Numbered from the stretch's first letter, positions 28,569 through 39,043 are shown. The stretch is DNA of 64,000 nt from Amycolatopsis acidiphila (GCF_021391495.1 NZ_CP090063.1:2294001-2358000); one strand, 5' to 3'. Notes: generated by a model from the letters alone, not told the origin. Translations and numbers: made by a program.

Positions 28569-31500
28569 ATGTACCCCAAGGCACAGCTGGGGGAGCAGAC
28601 CCCGGGCCAGGTCGAGTCCCAGCCGTCTTTTCCCGAGCTCGAGCGCGACGTGCTGGCCTACTGGGAGTCCGACCGCACCTTCCGGGCGTCCGTCGAGGCG
28701 CGCGACGCGGGCGCCAACGGCAACAACGAGTACGTCTTCTACGACGGCCCGCCCTTCGCCAACGGCCTGCCGCACTACGGTCACCTGCTGACGGGCTACG
28801 TCAAGGACATCGTGCCGCGCTACCAGACCATGCGCGGCAAGCGCGTGGAGCGCCGCTTCGGCTGGGACACCCACGGCCTGCCCGCGGAGCTGGAGGCCGA
28901 GCGGCAGCTGGGCATCACCGACAAGTCGCAGATCGACGCGATGGGCATCGCCGCGTTCAACGAGGCGTGCCGCGAGTCCGTGCTGCGCTACACGGGCGAG
29001 TGGCAGGAGTACGTCACCCGCCAGGCCCGCTGGGTGGACTTCGAGCACGACTACAAGACGCTCGACGTCACCTACATGGAGTCGGTGATCTGGGCGTTCA
29101 AGCAGCTGTGGGACAAGGGCCTGGTCTACGAGGGCTACCGCGTCCTGCCCTACTGCTGGCGTGACGAGACGCCGCTGTCCAACCACGAGCTGCGGATGGA
29201 CGACGACGTCTACCAGAGCCGGCAGGACCCGGCGGTCACCGTCGGCTTCCGCGCCGAGGGCAACGGCAACGACCTCGACGGCACCTACGTGCTCATCTGG
29301 ACCACGACCCCGTGGACGCTCCCGTCGAACCAGGCGACCGCGGTGCACCCCGACCTCGACTACGTCGTGGTCGAGCCGGAGACCTTGCCGGGTAAGCGCT
29401 TCCTGCTCGCCGAGGCGCGGGTTTCCGCCTACGCCAAGGAACTCGGCGAGGAGCCGCCGGTTGTCGCGCGCTACAAGGGCGCCGCGCTGGAGGGCCTGCG
29501 CTACGCGCCGCCGTTCCCGTACTTCCTCGGCAACGAGAACGCGCACCGGATGCTGCTGGCCGACTTCGTCACGACCGAGAACGGCACGGGCGTGGTGCAC
29601 ATGTCGCCCGCCTACGGCGAGGACGACAAGGCCGTCGCGGACCGGTACGGCATCGTGCCCGTCACCCCGGTCGACGCGCGCGGCCGGTTCGACGCGCAGG
29701 TCCCGGACTACCAGGGCCAGCAGGTGTTCGAGGCCAACGCGAACATCATCCGCGACCTGAAGAACGGCACCGGTTCCGCCGCGCGGCAGGGCGCGATCCT
29801 GCTGCGTCACGAGACCTACGAGCACTCGTACCCGCACTGCTGGCGCTGCCGCAACCCGCTCATCTACCGCGCGGTCTCGTCGTGGTTCGTGAAGGTCACC
29901 GAGTTCCGGGACCGGATGGTCGAGCTGAACCAGCAGATCACCTGGTACCCCGAGCACGTCAAGGACGGCCAGTTCGGCAAGTGGCTCGCGGGTGCGCGCG
30001 ACTGGTCGGTCTCGCGCAACCGGTACTGGGGCACGCCGATCCCGGTGTGGATGTCGGACAACCCGGAGTTCCCGCGCATCGACGTGTACGGCTCGCTCGA
30101 CGAGCTGGAGCGCGACTTCGGTGTCCGGCCGACGGACCTGCACCGGCCTTACATCGACGAGCTGACCCGGCCCAACCCGGACGACCCCAGCGGGGTGTCC
30201 ACGATGCGCCGGATCCCCGAGGTGTTCGACGTGTGGTTCGACTCGGGCTCGATGCCGTATGCCCAGGTGCACTACCCGTTCGAGAACGCGGAGTGGTTCG
30301 AGCACCACTACCCGAGCGACTTCATCGTCGAGTACATCGGCCAGACCCGCGGCTGGTTCTACCTGCTGCACGTGCTCGCGACGGCCCTGTTCGACCGGCC
30401 GGCGTTCACCATGTGCGTCTCGCACGGCATCGTGCTCGGCTCCGACGGGCAGAAGATGTCGAAGTCGCTGCGCAACTACCCGGACGTCAACGAGGTGTTC
30501 GACCGCGACGGCTCCGACGCCATGCGCTGGTACCTGATGGCGAGCCCGATCCTGCGTGGCGGCAACCTGATCGTCACCGAGAAGGGCATCCGCGACGCGG
30601 TGCGCCAGGCCGTGCTGCCGCTGTGGAACTCGTACTACTTCCTCGCCCTCTACGCCAACGCCGAGGGCGTCGAAGGCCACTGGCGCACGGATTCCAAGCA
30701 TGTGCTGGACCGCTACATCCTCGCCAAGACCAACGAGCTGGTGACCGACGTCCAGTCCGCTTTGGACGTCTGCGACATCGCCGGCGCCTGCGCCACCGCG
30801 CGCGACTTCCTCGAGGTGCTCACGAACTGGTACGTGCGCCGCTCGCGGGACCGGTTCTGGGCTGGGGAGCAGGACGCGATCGACACGCTGCACACGGTCC
30901 TGGAGGTGACGTCCCGGACGCTGGCGCCGCTGCTGCCGCTCACGACCGAGGCGGTGTGGCGCGGGCTGACCGGCGAGCGCTCGGTGCACCTGTCCGACTG
31001 GCCGCTGGTGGACGAGCTGCCCGCGGACGTGGCGCTGGTGCGTTCGATGGACCGGGTGCGCCAGGTGTGCTCCTCGGCGCTGTCGCTGCGCAAGGCCAAC
31101 AAGCTGCGGGTGCGGCTGCCGCTGGCGAAGCTGCTGGTGGCGTTGGAAGACCCAGCGGACGCGACCTCTTTGCAGCCGTTCACCGACATCATCGCCGACG
31201 AGGTCAACGTCAAGTCGGTCGAGCTGAGCACGGACGTCGCCGCGCACGGCGGGTTCGAGGTCGCGGTCAACGCGCGCGCGGCCGGCCCCCGGCTGGGCAA
31301 GGACGTGCAGAAGGTGATCAAGGCCGTGAAGGCGGGGGAGTGGTCGACCTCGCCCGAGGGCGCCGTGGTCGCCGCCGGGATCGAGCTGCTGGACGGCGAG
31401 TACGAGCGACGCCTGGTCGCGAAGGACGGCGACGAAGCGGCCGCGGCGTCCGAACTACCGGGCGGGTCCGGTCTGGTGCTGCTGGACACCGAGGTCACCC

Positions 31501-31763
31501 CGGAGCTCGCGGTCGAAGGCGTCGCCCGTGACCTGATCCGCGTGGTGCAGCAGGCCCGCCGCGACGCCGGGCTCGACGTGGCCGACCGGATCGAGCTGAC
31601 GATCGACGCACCCGAGGACGTCGTCGCGGCCGCGAAGGAGCACGAGAAGTTCCTGGCGGGCGAGACGCTCACGGTCTCGGTGTCCTACGGGGCCGTCGAC
31701 GGCGGTTCCGAGGGCACCGTGGGCGAAGGCGTCAAGGTGCACGTGAAGGTGGTCAAGGCGTAA
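28569..31763 (+). CDS. ileS: Isoleucyl-tRNA synthetase
   Basis: 1064 aa. Class I signatures: HIGH variant HYGH at 69-72 ([12 protein letters not shown]) and KMSKS starting at Lys629. The CP1 editing domain with [10 protein letters not shown] lies between them. Length and lack of the C-terminal zinc ribbon of the short bacterial type place it in the long eukaryote-like IleS2 group usual for actinobacteria, a group that includes naturally mupirocin-tolerant enzymes; the tolerance is an inference. ATG at 28569 is 7 bp after GAGGAG and lies in the T-box controlled region. Confidence 0.96.
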   Translation: MYPKAQLGEQTPGQVESQPSFPELERDVLAYWESDRTFRASVEARDAGANGNNEYVFYDGPPFANGLPHYGHLLTGYVKDIVPRYQTMRGKRVERRFGWDTHGLPAELEAERQLGITDKSQIDAMGIAAFNEACRESVLRYTGEWQEYVTRQARWVDFEHDYKTLDVTYMESVIWAFKQLWDKGLVYEGYRVLPYCWRDETPLSNHELRMDDDVYQSRQDPAVTVGFRAEGNGNDLDGTYVLIWTTTPWTLPSNQATAVHPDLDYVVVEPETLPGKRFLLAEARVSAYAKELGEEPPVVARYKGAALEGLRYAPPFPYFLGNENAHRMLLADFVTTENGTGVVHMSPAYGEDDKAVADRYGIVPVTPVDARGRFDAQVPDYQGQQVFEANANIIRDLKNGTGSAARQGAILLRHETYEHSYPHCWRCRNPLIYRAVSSWFVKVTEFRDRMVELNQQITWYPEHVKDGQFGKWLAGARDWSVSRNRYWGTPIPVWMSDNPEFPRIDVYGSLDELERDFGVRPTDLHRPYIDELTRPNPDDPSGVSTMRRIPEVFDVWFDSGSMPYAQVHYPFENAEWFEHHYPSDFIVEYIGQTRGWFYLLHVLATALFDRPAFTMCVSHGIVLGSDGQKMSKSLRNYPDVNEVFDRDGSDAMRWYLMASPILRGGNLIVTEKGIRDAVRQAVLPLWNSYYFLALYANAEGVEGHWRTDSKHVLDRYILAKTNELVTDVQSALDVCDIAGACATARDFLEVLTNWYVRRSRDRFWAGEQDAIDTLHTVLEVTSRTLAPLLPLTTEAVWRGLTGERSVHLSDWPLVDELPADVALVRSMDRVRQVCSSALSLRKANKLRVRLPLAKLLVALEDPADATSLQPFTDIIADEVNVKSVELSTDVAAHGGFEVAVNARAAGPRLGKDVQKVIKAVKAGEWSTSPEGAVVAAGIELLDGEYERRLVAKDGDEAAAASELPGGSGLVLLDTEVTPELAVEGVARDLIRVVQQARRDAGLDVADRIELTIDAPEDVVAAAKEHEKFLAGETLTVSVSYGAVDGGSEGTVGEGVKVHVKVVKA

Positions 31764-31819
31764 CAGGGCGGCCGCGTCGATCGATCTACCGGCAACGGGG
31801 AGAAGCTGGGGAGCCGATC

Positions 31820-33394
31820 GTGTCGCGGACCGCGAAGAGATGGGTACTGACCGGGGCCGCCGTCGTGGTGGTCGCGATCGTCGTGGCGGCGGTCGTGGTG
31901 CTGCGCGGCGGCACGGACAGCCCGAACACGGCGTCGGCGGCGTCTTCGGAGGATTCCGGTGACGTGGTGAGCCGGTACCTGCTGGCGTGGTCCTCGGGTG
32001 ACGACACCGCGGCCGGGGCGCTGACCGACGACCCGGCGGCGGCCGCGGCCGCGTTCAAGGCGGCGCGCACCGCGCTGGCCCCGACGGGGTTCACCGCGAC
32101 GCTGAAGCAGGTGACCGGCCAGACCGCCGCCGTCCACGCGAAGTGGACCCTCGGCGCGGGCCGCGTGTGGAACTACGACAACAATCTCGAGCTCCGCCAT
32201 GGCGACAACGGCTGGCGGGTGCACTTCACCCCGGCCGTCATCCACCCCGAACTGCGCCCAGGTGACCGCCTGGCCGTGCGGGGCGCGTCCGACGGGCCGG
32301 CGGTGAGCGACCGCGACGGCAAGCCGTTGATGACCTGGCAGGCGGACGGGCCGAAGGCCATCGACCCGGCCTTCGCGCCGCTCGTGCTGCCCGGGGTGGG
32401 CCGCCTCGCCAGCGACACCGGCAAGGGCTGGGCGGTGGTCCTCATCGACAGCGCGAACAAGGTGACGAGCCTCTACAGCGAGGGCCCGGCGCGGACGAAG
32501 ACGCTCACCACGTCCTTGAGCAGCAAGGCCCAGACGGCGGCGCAGGCGGCGGTGGACGCGGCGGGCACGCCGGCCATGCTCGTCGCCGTCCAGCCCTCGA
32601 CCGGGGACATCCTCGCCGTCGCCCAGAACTCGCGGGTGACCGACGGCAACGCGCTGACCGGGCTGTACGCGCCGGGCTCGACGTTCAAGATCGCGACCGC
32701 GGCCGCCGTGCTGGAGGCCGGGGTGGCGACCGCGGACACCGTGCTGCCGTGCCCGGGCACCGTGCAGCTCGGGCAGCGCACGATTCCCAACGACGACCAG
32801 TTCTCGCTCCCGCCGCTGCCGCTGCACTCGGCGTTCGCGCACTCGTGCAACACGACGTTCGCGCAGCTGGCCTCGCAACTGCCGGCCGACGCGCTGGCCA
32901 AGGCGGCGAGCCAGTTCGGGCTGAACGCGGACTTCGACGTCCCCGGGATGACCACCGAGGCGGGCAAGGTCGTGCCCTCCACCGGCGCCGCGGACCAGGT
33001 CGAGTCCGCGATCGGGCAGGGCGCGGTGCAGGCCAGCCCGTTCGGCCTCGCGCTGATGGCCGCGACGGTCTGTGCCGGGAAGGCGGTGACCCCGGAGCTG
33101 GTGCGGGACTACGCCACCTCGGTGACCACGGGCTACCAGCCCCCCTCGGGTGCGGTGCTGGGCACGCTGCGGTCGATGATGCGCGAGGTCGTCACCGGCG
33201 GGACCGCGACCGGGCTCGCGGGCAGCGGCAAGGTCTACGGCAAGACCGGCACCGCGCAGTTCGGGGACGGCAGCCACGCCAACGGCTGGTTCGCCGGTTA
33301 CCGCGACGACTTGGCGTTCTCGGCGCTGCTGCTCGGCGCGGACTCGTCCAAGCCCGCGGTGTCGACCTCGGCGGCCTTCCTCTCGCGGCTCTGA
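31820..33394 (+). CDS. MecA_N-type class B penicillin-binding protein
   Basis: 524 aa, GTG start. A single N-terminal membrane anchor (about 8-28) precedes an NTF2-like MecA_N domain (about 48-150) and a transpeptidase domain with Ser287 in STFK, SCN at 342-344 and KTGTA from Lys475. A family dimer domain lies between them, shortened relative to FtsI. Such proteins cross-link peptidoglycan and are often of low beta-lactam affinity; resistance is not shown here. Its last 97 bp overlap the opposite-strand exporter gene. Confidence 0.9.
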   Translation: MSRTAKRWVLTGAAVVVVAIVVAAVVVLRGGTDSPNTASAASSEDSGDVVSRYLLAWSSGDDTAAGALTDDPAAAAAAFKAARTALAPTGFTATLKQVTGQTAAVHAKWTLGAGRVWNYDNNLELRHGDNGWRVHFTPAVIHPELRPGDRLAVRGASDGPAVSDRDGKPLMTWQADGPKAIDPAFAPLVLPGVGRLASDTGKGWAVVLIDSANKVTSLYSEGPARTKTLTTSLSSKAQTAAQAAVDAAGTPAMLVAVQPSTGDILAVAQNSRVTDGNALTGLYAPGSTFKIATAAAVLEAGVATADTVLPCPGTVQLGQRTIPNDDQFSLPPLPLHSAFAHSCNTTFAQLASQLPADALAKAASQFGLNADFDVPGMTTEAGKVVPSTGAADQVESAIGQGAVQASPFGLALMAATVCAGKAVTPELVRDYATSVTTGYQPPSGAVLGTLRSMMREVVTGGTATGLAGSGKVYGKTGTAQFGDGSHANGWFAGYRDDLAFSALLLGADSSKPAVSTSAAFLSRL

Positions 33395-34671
33395 ACCCCG
33401 AACCACGCGACGAGGGCCCCGGCCAGCTCCACCGCCGCCCCGATGGCCAGCGCGGCACGCAGGCCGGCCGCGGCCAGCGCCACCCCGAGCACGGCGACGC
33501 CCAGCGCGGCGCCGAACATGCGCGCCAGGTTCACCACGCCCGCGGCCAGCCCGGCGCGGTCCGGTGACACGGCGCTGACCGCGACGTTCACCACGGGGCC
33601 GGTGTTGAGCGCGAGCCCGGCCCCCAGCACCGCGAACACGACCTCCAGGTACGGCAGGGGTGCCGTGGGGCCCGCGAGCGCGAAGGCGGTGAGCCCGCCG
33701 CCCATCAGCGTCATCCCGGCGGCCATCGCCGGCCGGGGGCCGATGCGGTTCACCAGCCGTCCCGTCAGCGGCGAGCCGAGCACGACCATGGCCGGGAGCG
33801 GCAGCAGCTGCAGCCCGGCGTGCAGCGGGTCGGCGTGGCGCACCTGCTGCAGGTGCAGGCTCGCCAGCAGCAGGAAGCCGTACATCCCGAACGTCATGCA
33901 CAGCGCGACCACTGCCGCGACCCGCAACTGCCCGCGCCGCAGCAGCGCCAGCGGCAGCATGGCCCGCTCGCGGCGCTCCACCAGTACGAAGGCCGCGCCC
34001 GCGAGCACCGCGACCACGCCCGGCACGACCCCCGTCTGCACGGCCGCGTAGGTCAGCGCGCCCAGGAAGAGCACGGCCAGGAGCTGTCCCGGCACGTCGA
34101 TGCCCCGCGGGCGGCCGTCCGCGGACTCCGGCACGGCGAAGGTCAGGCCGAGCGCGGCCAGGCCGACGGGCACGTTGAGCCAGAAGATCGCCGGCCAGCC
34201 CGCCCGCTCGACGAGGAACCCGCCCAGCACCGGGCCGCTGGCGAGCGCCACCCCGGTGACGGTCGACCAGGCGGCCATCGCCCGGTTGCGCTCCCGCCGG
34301 CCCGGGAAGACGACCGCGAGCAGCGCGAGGCTCTGCGGGATCGCCAGTGCCCCGCCCGCGCCCTGCATCGCGCGGGCGGCGACGAGCACCCCGGTGCCGG
34401 GAGCGAGCGCACACGCGAGCGAACCGGCCACGAACACCGCGATCCCGCACCGGAACAGTCGCCGCCGGCCGAACCGGTCGCCGAGGGTGCCGCCGGTCAG
34501 CAGCAGCGCGGCGAACGCGACGTTGTAGGCGTCGATCACCCACTGCAGGTCCGCCAGCGAGCCGTGCAGGCTCTCGCCGATCGCCGGCAGCGCGAGGTTG
34601 ACCGCGGTGGTGTCGGTCTGGGCGAGGAACAGGCCCAGGCACAGGGACAGGAGTGTCAGCCGCTTGCTCAT
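33298..34671 (-). CDS. MFS transporter, DHA2 (EmrB/QacA) drug exporter type
   Basis: 457 aa, ATG with GGGAGG 2-7 bp beyond it on the minus strand. Twelve or more hydrophobic helices; the first contains LFLAQTDTTAVNLALPAIGE, the DHA2 motif D, and GGTLGDRFGRRR is the loop 2-3 motif A. A proton-driven drug or metabolite exporter is likely; the substrate is unknown. The last 30 residues are hydrophilic and are encoded inside the neighbouring PBP gene, so the tail may be a recent extension. Divergent from an ArsR-type regulator. Confidence 0.88.
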   Translation of the reverse strand: MSKRLTLLSLCLGLFLAQTDTTAVNLALPAIGESLHGSLADLQWVIDAYNVAFAALLLTGGTLGDRFGRRRLFRCGIAVFVAGSLACALAPGTGVLVAARAMQGAGGALAIPQSLALLAVVFPGRRERNRAMAAWSTVTGVALASGPVLGGFLVERAGWPAIFWLNVPVGLAALGLTFAVPESADGRPRGIDVPGQLLAVLFLGALTYAAVQTGVVPGVVAVLAGAAFVLVERRERAMLPLALLRRGQLRVAAVVALCMTFGMYGFLLLASLHLQQVRHADPLHAGLQLLPLPAMVVLGSPLTGRLVNRIGPRPAMAAGMTLMGGGLTAFALAGPTAPLPYLEVVFAVLGAGLALNTGPVVNVAVSAVSPDRAGLAAGVVNLARMFGAALGVAVLGVALAAAGLRAALAIGAAVELAGALVAWFGVQSRERKAAEVDTAGLDESAPSSSAENAKSSR

Positions 34672-34738
34672 TCCTCCCGACGCTAGGAGCGCGACGTGTC
34701 GGTGACGGCCGAACCGTCGCCCGGCTAGCGTGGAAGCC

Positions 34739-35428
34739 ATGGAAACCGTCGGACTCGCGGAGGTCGCCGCGGTGCTCGCCGAGCCGAGCCGCGCGGCGAT
34801 GTGCCTCGCACTGCTCGACGGGCGCGCGTGGACGGTCGGCGAGCTGGCGAAGGCGGCCGGGGTGCGGCCGTCGACGGCCAGCGAGCACGTGGCGCGGTTG
34901 CGCGAGACCGGGTTCGTGAGCGGCGCCAAGCAGGGGCGGCACAACTACGTCCGGATCGCCGACCCGCGGGTGGCCGACCTGATCGAGCATCTGGCGCAGC
35001 ACGCCGAGCACCGGCCCGCGCGCGGCCTGAAGGAGTCGCTGCGCGTGCAGCGACTGGCCTTCGCACGCACGTGTTACGACCACCTCGCCGGCACGCTCGG
35101 CGTCGCGATCCGCGACGGCATGGTGCGCACCGGGATCGTCGACGTCGCCGCCGGGCTCACCCTGACCGGACACGGCCGCGAAGTCCTGGTGGACCTGGGC
35201 GTGGCAGTGCCGTCCCACGGGCGGCGCCCCCTGCTGCGCGACTGCCTCGACTGGACCGAGCGCCGCGACCACTTCGGCGGCGCCCTGCCCGCCGCGCTGC
35301 TCGAGCACGCCGTCGGTGCGGGCTGGCTCCGCCGCGAGCCGCGTCGTGCGGTCCGGCTGCTGGCGGCGGAGCCGTTCCGGGGTCTCGGTGTTGCGCCGGA
35401 CAGTCTCGTGCAGTCGGGAGTGGCCTGA
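34739..35428 (+). CDS. ArsR-family (winged-helix) transcriptional regulator
   Basis: 229 aa. The winged helix occupies about residues 1-90, with LAEPSRAAMCLALLDGRAWTV and VRPSTASEHVARLRETGFV as the recognition region. A C-terminal domain of about 120 residues has no metal-site pattern I recognise, so it may sense an organic ligand. ATG at 34739 has GGAAG at 34732-34736; GTG at 34730 is an alternative. It is 67 bp from, and divergent to, the exporter gene, so it probably represses that gene. Confidence 0.83.
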   Translation: METVGLAEVAAVLAEPSRAAMCLALLDGRAWTVGELAKAAGVRPSTASEHVARLRETGFVSGAKQGRHNYVRIADPRVADLIEHLAQHAEHRPARGLKESLRVQRLAFARTCYDHLAGTLGVAIRDGMVRTGIVDVAAGLTLTGHGREVLVDLGVAVPSHGRRPLLRDCLDWTERRDHFGGALPAALLEHAVGAGWLRREPRRAVRLLAAEPFRGLGVAPDSLVQSGVA

Positions 35429-35447
35429 TTTCGTTGGGGAACAAGGG

Positions 35448-36017
35448 TTATCGCGTGCGACGCGGGACCCGCCGGGACCGCGGACGTGGCGCCGGCGCTG
35501 CGCCGGCGGTGAGCCGCCGCGGCCATTCGAAGCGCAGCCCGACGCCCGGCGGCAGGTGCGCGAACGCGTCGGCCAGTCTCGTCAGCGTGCTGGTGGCGCG
35601 CTGCAAGTCCATTTCACCGTAGGGGAACGGCTCCTCGCGCAGTGAGCCCCACGCGGCGAGCGCGGCGCGGAACGGCGCTCCACGGCCGTGTTCGACCGCG
35701 TCGTGCACGACCGACGCCAGCACCTCGGCGACCGCGACGTCCCGCTGGTGGTGCGCGAGCAGGCGACGGCTGCGTTCCCGTGCGTCGTAGCGGGTGCGGC
35801 CGTCGAGCACGCGCGTGGACGAAAAGAGCGCGCCGGCGGCGAGACAGCCGAAGACGCCGCTGCCGAGGTTCAGCTCGCGTTCGGTCACAGCGTGTGCCAG
35901 ATCGTGCGGCACGCGCCACTTCCGGTCGTAGGAGCGCATTTCGAGCGTGACGCGGTCATCGCGGTGCAGCACCGTGCGGGTGCCCCCGCCGGGCCAGGGG
36001 TGGAAGAAGACGAGCAC
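35448..36017 (-). CDS. Hypothetical protein, 189 aa
   Basis: GTG start at 36017. No signal peptide or membrane helix. The N-terminal half has strand-forming segments with charged residues (TRTVLHRDDRVTLEMRSYDR) and WRVPHDLAHAVTERELNLG, where the DLAHAV...E pattern recalls helices of small hydrolase-like proteins. The C-terminus is Arg/Pro-rich. I do not recognise the family. It lies alone between a regulator and a divergent cation antiporter. Confidence 0.68.
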   Translation of the reverse strand: MLVFFHPWPGGGTRTVLHRDDRVTLEMRSYDRKWRVPHDLAHAVTERELNLGSGVFGCLAAGALFSSTRVLDGRTRYDARERSRRLLAHHQRDVAVAEVLASVVHDAVEHGRGAPFRAALAAWGSLREEPFPYGEMDLQRATSTLTRLADAFAHLPPGVGLRFEWPRRLTAGAAPAPRPRSRRVPRRTR

Positions 36018-36103
36018 GCGCCCAGCATCCGGTGCCGGGTGGGCGTCGGTCCACGGATTTTCCCGCCGCTTCTATACCCTGGGTCCGAAAAGGGGAGGTG
36101 GCG

Positions 36104-37582
36104 GTGGCGGAGCTTCCGGTCGTGCTGGGCCTGGGCGCGGCCGTCCTGCTGGCCGCGGTGCTCGCCGTCCGGCTGTCCACCCGCGTCGGCCTGCCCTCGC
36201 TGCTGATCTACCTCGGGCTCGGCGTGCTGCTGGGCGAGGCCGGCTTCGGCATCCAGTTCTCCGACGCCTCGCTCACCCAGTCGCTCGGGCTGGCCGCGCT
36301 GGTGCTGATCCTCGCCGAAGGCGGGCTCACCACCCGCTGGTCCTCCGTGAAACCCGCACTGGGACAGGGAATCGTACTGTCCACTGTGGCCGTCGGGATC
36401 AGCGTCGCGACCACCGGTGCGGCACTGCACTGGCTGCTGGGGCTGGACTGGCGGATGGCGCTGCTGTGGGGCGCGGTGCTCGCCTCCACCGACTCCGCCG
36501 CGGTGTTCTCGGTGCTGCGCACGGTCGGGATCCGCAAACGGCTGGTGGGCGCGCTGGAGCTGGAGTCCGGCATCAACGACGCGCCCGTCTACATCCTTGT
36601 CGTCGTGCTGGCCGAGGGCACGCGCGTCGACTGGACGCTGCCGCTGCTGGTGGTCTACGAGCTGCTCGCCGGACTGGCGATCGGCGCCGCCCTCGGCTGG
36701 GTGGGGGCCTTCGCCCTGCGCCGGGCCGCGCTGCCGGCCACGGGCCTGTACCCGCTCGCGACCGTCGCGATGTGCATCGTCGCGTACGCGTCCGGTCAGC
36801 TTGCGCACGCGTCGGGCCTGCTCGCGACCTACGTCGCCGCGCTCGTACTCGGCAACGCCCGGCTGCCGCACCGGTCGGACACGCTGTCCTTCGCCGAGGG
36901 GATGGGGTGGCTGGCGCAGATCGGCCTGTTCGTGCTGCTGGGCCTGTTCGCGTCGCCGGAGCGACTGCTCGACGCCGTGGTGCCGGGGCTGGTCGCCGCG
37001 GCCGTGGTGCTGCTCGTCGCCCGGCCGCTGTCGGTGCTGCTCTCGCAGCTGCCGTTCAAGGTGCCCTGGCGCGAGCAGGTGTTCCTGTCCTGGGCGGGAC
37101 TGCGCGGGGCGGTGCCGATCGTGCTCGCGATGATCCCGCTCGCCACCGGCCTGCCCGGGGCGGAGCGGCTCGTCGACGCGGTGTTCGTGCTCGTGATCGT
37201 GCTCACCCTGGTGCAGGGCACGACGCTGGCGCCGGTGGCGCGCCGGCTCGGCCTCGCCGCCGAGACCGAGCCCCAGGAGATCGAGGTCGACGCGGCGCCG
37301 CTGGACGAGCTGGGCGCGGCGCTGCTGCAGGTGCGGGTCCAGCGCGGGTCGCGGCTGCACGGGGTGTACCTCAGCGAGCTGCGGCTGCCGGCCGGGGCGT
37401 CGCTGAGCCTGATCGTGCGGGACGGCGCGAGCTTCACCCCGCAGCGGACGAGCCGGCTGCAGGAGGGGGACCAGCTGCTGGTGGTCGCCACCGAGTCCGC
37501 ACTGGTCTCGGCCGAACGGCGGTTGCGGGCGGTCGACCGGGCAGGCCCGCTGGCTCGCTGGCGCGGGGAGTCGGGGCACTGA
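36104..37582 (+). CDS. CPA1-type cation:proton antiporter with C-terminal TrkA-C domain
   Basis: 492 aa. About twelve transmembrane helices; the ion site is seen as ESGINDAPVY (Asn-Asp pair of CPA1) with an upstream TDSAAVFSVL. The cytoplasmic tail (about 400-480) has the RCK_C/TrkA-C pattern ending ...RLQEGDQLLVVATE, as in KhaP2/NhaP2-type K+/H+ antiporters. GTG at 36104 is 5 bp after AGGGGAGG; GTG at 36098 overlaps the ribosome site. Likely exports K+ or Na+ in exchange for protons, with nucleotide or dinucleotide control by the tail; the ion is inferred. Confidence 0.9.
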   Translation: MAELPVVLGLGAAVLLAAVLAVRLSTRVGLPSLLIYLGLGVLLGEAGFGIQFSDASLTQSLGLAALVLILAEGGLTTRWSSVKPALGQGIVLSTVAVGISVATTGAALHWLLGLDWRMALLWGAVLASTDSAAVFSVLRTVGIRKRLVGALELESGINDAPVYILVVVLAEGTRVDWTLPLLVVYELLAGLAIGAALGWVGAFALRRAALPATGLYPLATVAMCIVAYASGQLAHASGLLATYVAALVLGNARLPHRSDTLSFAEGMGWLAQIGLFVLLGLFASPERLLDAVVPGLVAAAVVLLVARPLSVLLSQLPFKVPWREQVFLSWAGLRGAVPIVLAMIPLATGLPGAERLVDAVFVLVIVLTLVQGTTLAPVARRLGLAAETEPQEIEVDAAPLDELGAALLQVRVQRGSRLHGVYLSELRLPAGASLSLIVRDGASFTPQRTSRLQEGDQLLVVATESALVSAERRLRAVDRAGPLARWRGESGH

Positions 37583-37597
37583 TAGGGTTCCGTGATA

Positions 37598-37682
37598 GGT
37601 CATGAGTGCCAGCGCGTAGCCCCGGCTAGCTGGCCGGCAACCCTCCAACCGCGGTGGGGTGCCCCGGGTGAGGACCTGGCCT
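37598..37682 (+). promoter_or_regulatory. SAM-IV riboswitch
   Basis: GGTCATGAGTGCCAGCG, the run GCCCCGGCTAGCTGGCCGGC, AACCCTCCAACCGCGGTGGGG and CCCCGGGTGAGGACC follow in the order of the actinobacterial SAM-IV aptamer, which senses S-adenosylmethionine. Downstream, CCCCTCG at 37711-37717 can pair at 6 of 7 positions with CGAGGAG at 37736-37742, which holds the ribosome site of the next gene; this suggests translational control, with SAM lowering expression. The pairing is inferred by eye. Confidence 0.92.
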
Positions 37683-37747
37683 GCCGCGCGGTGCGGCGGG
37701 CAAGCGCGGGCCCCTCGTGGGTCCCCAGGACCGCCCGAGGAGGCGCC

Positions 37748-39043
37748 ATGACACTCGCACTCGACCCCGTCCGGACCTGTCTGCCGGCTACGCTCAACAC
37801 CCAGGTCCCGCTCGTCACCGGCGAGACCGTGGAGTACGCGAACCTCGACCACGCGGCGAGCGCGCCCTGCCTCGCCGCCGTGCGCGACGCCGTCGACGAG
37901 TTCCTGCCGTGGTACGCGAGTGTGCACCGGGGCGCCGGCTTCGCCTCGCAAGTGTCCACAAAGGTCTATGAGCGCACCCGCGATGTCCTGCGCCGCTTCG
38001 TCGACGCCCGCGCCGGCGACACGGTGATCTTCACCCGCAACACCACGGACGCGCTGAACCTGCTGGCACGCAGCGTGCCGCGGCACACCTCTGTCGTGGT
38101 CTTCGACACCGAGCACCACGCCGCGCTCCTGCCGTGGCGCGGGCCGAACGTGCAGCGCATCCCGACACCTCGCACGCGGCTCGCCGCGGTGTCCGCTGTG
38201 GACAGTGCGCTCGCCGCCACTCCGGTGGGCCCGCGGCTGGTCGTGCTGACCGGGGCGTCCAACGTGACGGGCGAGCTGCTGCCGGTCCGCGAGATCGCCG
38301 CCGTCGCCCGGCGGCACGGTGCCCGGATCGCGGTCGACGCCGCCCAGCTCGCGCCGCACCGGGCCGTCTCGCTGCGCGAGCTGGACGTCGACTACGTGGT
38401 GCTGTCCGGGCACAAGCTGTACGCGCCCTTCGGCGCGGGCGCGCTGGTCGGGCGCTCCGACTGGCTGCGGGCGGCACAGCCGTACCTCGCGGGCGGCGGC
38501 GCGACGAAGCTGGTCACCGAGCGCGACGTGGTCTGGAACGTGGGTCCCGAGCGGCACGAGGCCGGCTCGCCCAACACCGTCGGCGTCCACGCGCTCGGCG
38601 TCGCCTGCGAGCAGCTCGCGCGGAACTGGGCCGCGGTGGCCGAGCACGAGCACGAACTGCTGACCCGGCTGCGCCGGGGGCTCGCGGGCGTGCCGGGGCT
38701 GGCCGAGCTGCGGTTGTTCGACGACGACGGCGACCGCGTCGGAACCGTCAGCTTCACGGTCGAGGGATACGAGCCGGGCTGGCTGGCCGCCGTGCTGTCG
38801 GCCGAGTACGGCATCGGCGTCCGCGACGGCGCCTTCTGCGCGCACATCGCGACCCGGCGGCTGACCGGCGGCCAGGCGCTGCGGGTGAGCCTCGGCCTGG
38901 GCACCACGGCCGGCCACGTCGACCGGCTGGTGCTGGCGTTGCGGCAGGTCGTCGCCCGCGGCCCGCGCTGGGCCTACGACCGGGTGGCGGGCCGCTGGGC
39001 CCCGGTGCCCGACCCGCGCCCGCTGCCCGCGTTCCTCGGCTGA
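37748..39043 (+). CDS. Class V aminotransferase (cysteine desulfurase-like), SAM-controlled
   Basis: 431 aa. The PLP lysine is Lys223 in LSGHKLYAPFG; FTRNTTDALNLLA, DTEHHAALLPW and DAAQLAPH are class V fold motifs. ATG with GAGGAGG upstream. It resembles SufS/CsdA and the mycobacterial Rv3778c type, which also has a SAM-IV riboswitch. No cysteine in a persulfide loop of the RxGxHC type is seen; instead GVRDGAFCAHIATRRL carries a Cys near the equivalent place, so desulfurase activity is possible. SAM control points to sulfur or methionine metabolism. Confidence 0.87.
   Translation: MTLALDPVRTCLPATLNTQVPLVTGETVEYANLDHAASAPCLAAVRDAVDEFLPWYASVHRGAGFASQVSTKVYERTRDVLRRFVDARAGDTVIFTRNTTDALNLLARSVPRHTSVVVFDTEHHAALLPWRGPNVQRIPTPRTRLAAVSAVDSALAATPVGPRLVVLTGASNVTGELLPVREIAAVARRHGARIAVDAAQLAPHRAVSLRELDVDYVVLSGHKLYAPFGAGALVGRSDWLRAAQPYLAGGGATKLVTERDVVWNVGPERHEAGSPNTVGVHALGVACEQLARNWAAVAEHEHELLTRLRRGLAGVPGLAELRLFDDDGDRVGTVSFTVEGYEPGWLAAVLSAEYGIGVRDGAFCAHIATRRLTGGQALRVSLGLGTTAGHVDRLVLALRQVVARGPRWAYDRVAGRWAPVPDPRPLPAFLG

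Noticed and set aside
36032..36103. Longer N-terminus for the antiporter
   Set aside because: The upstream frame crosses the ribosome site AGGGGAGG and has no membrane-like sequence.
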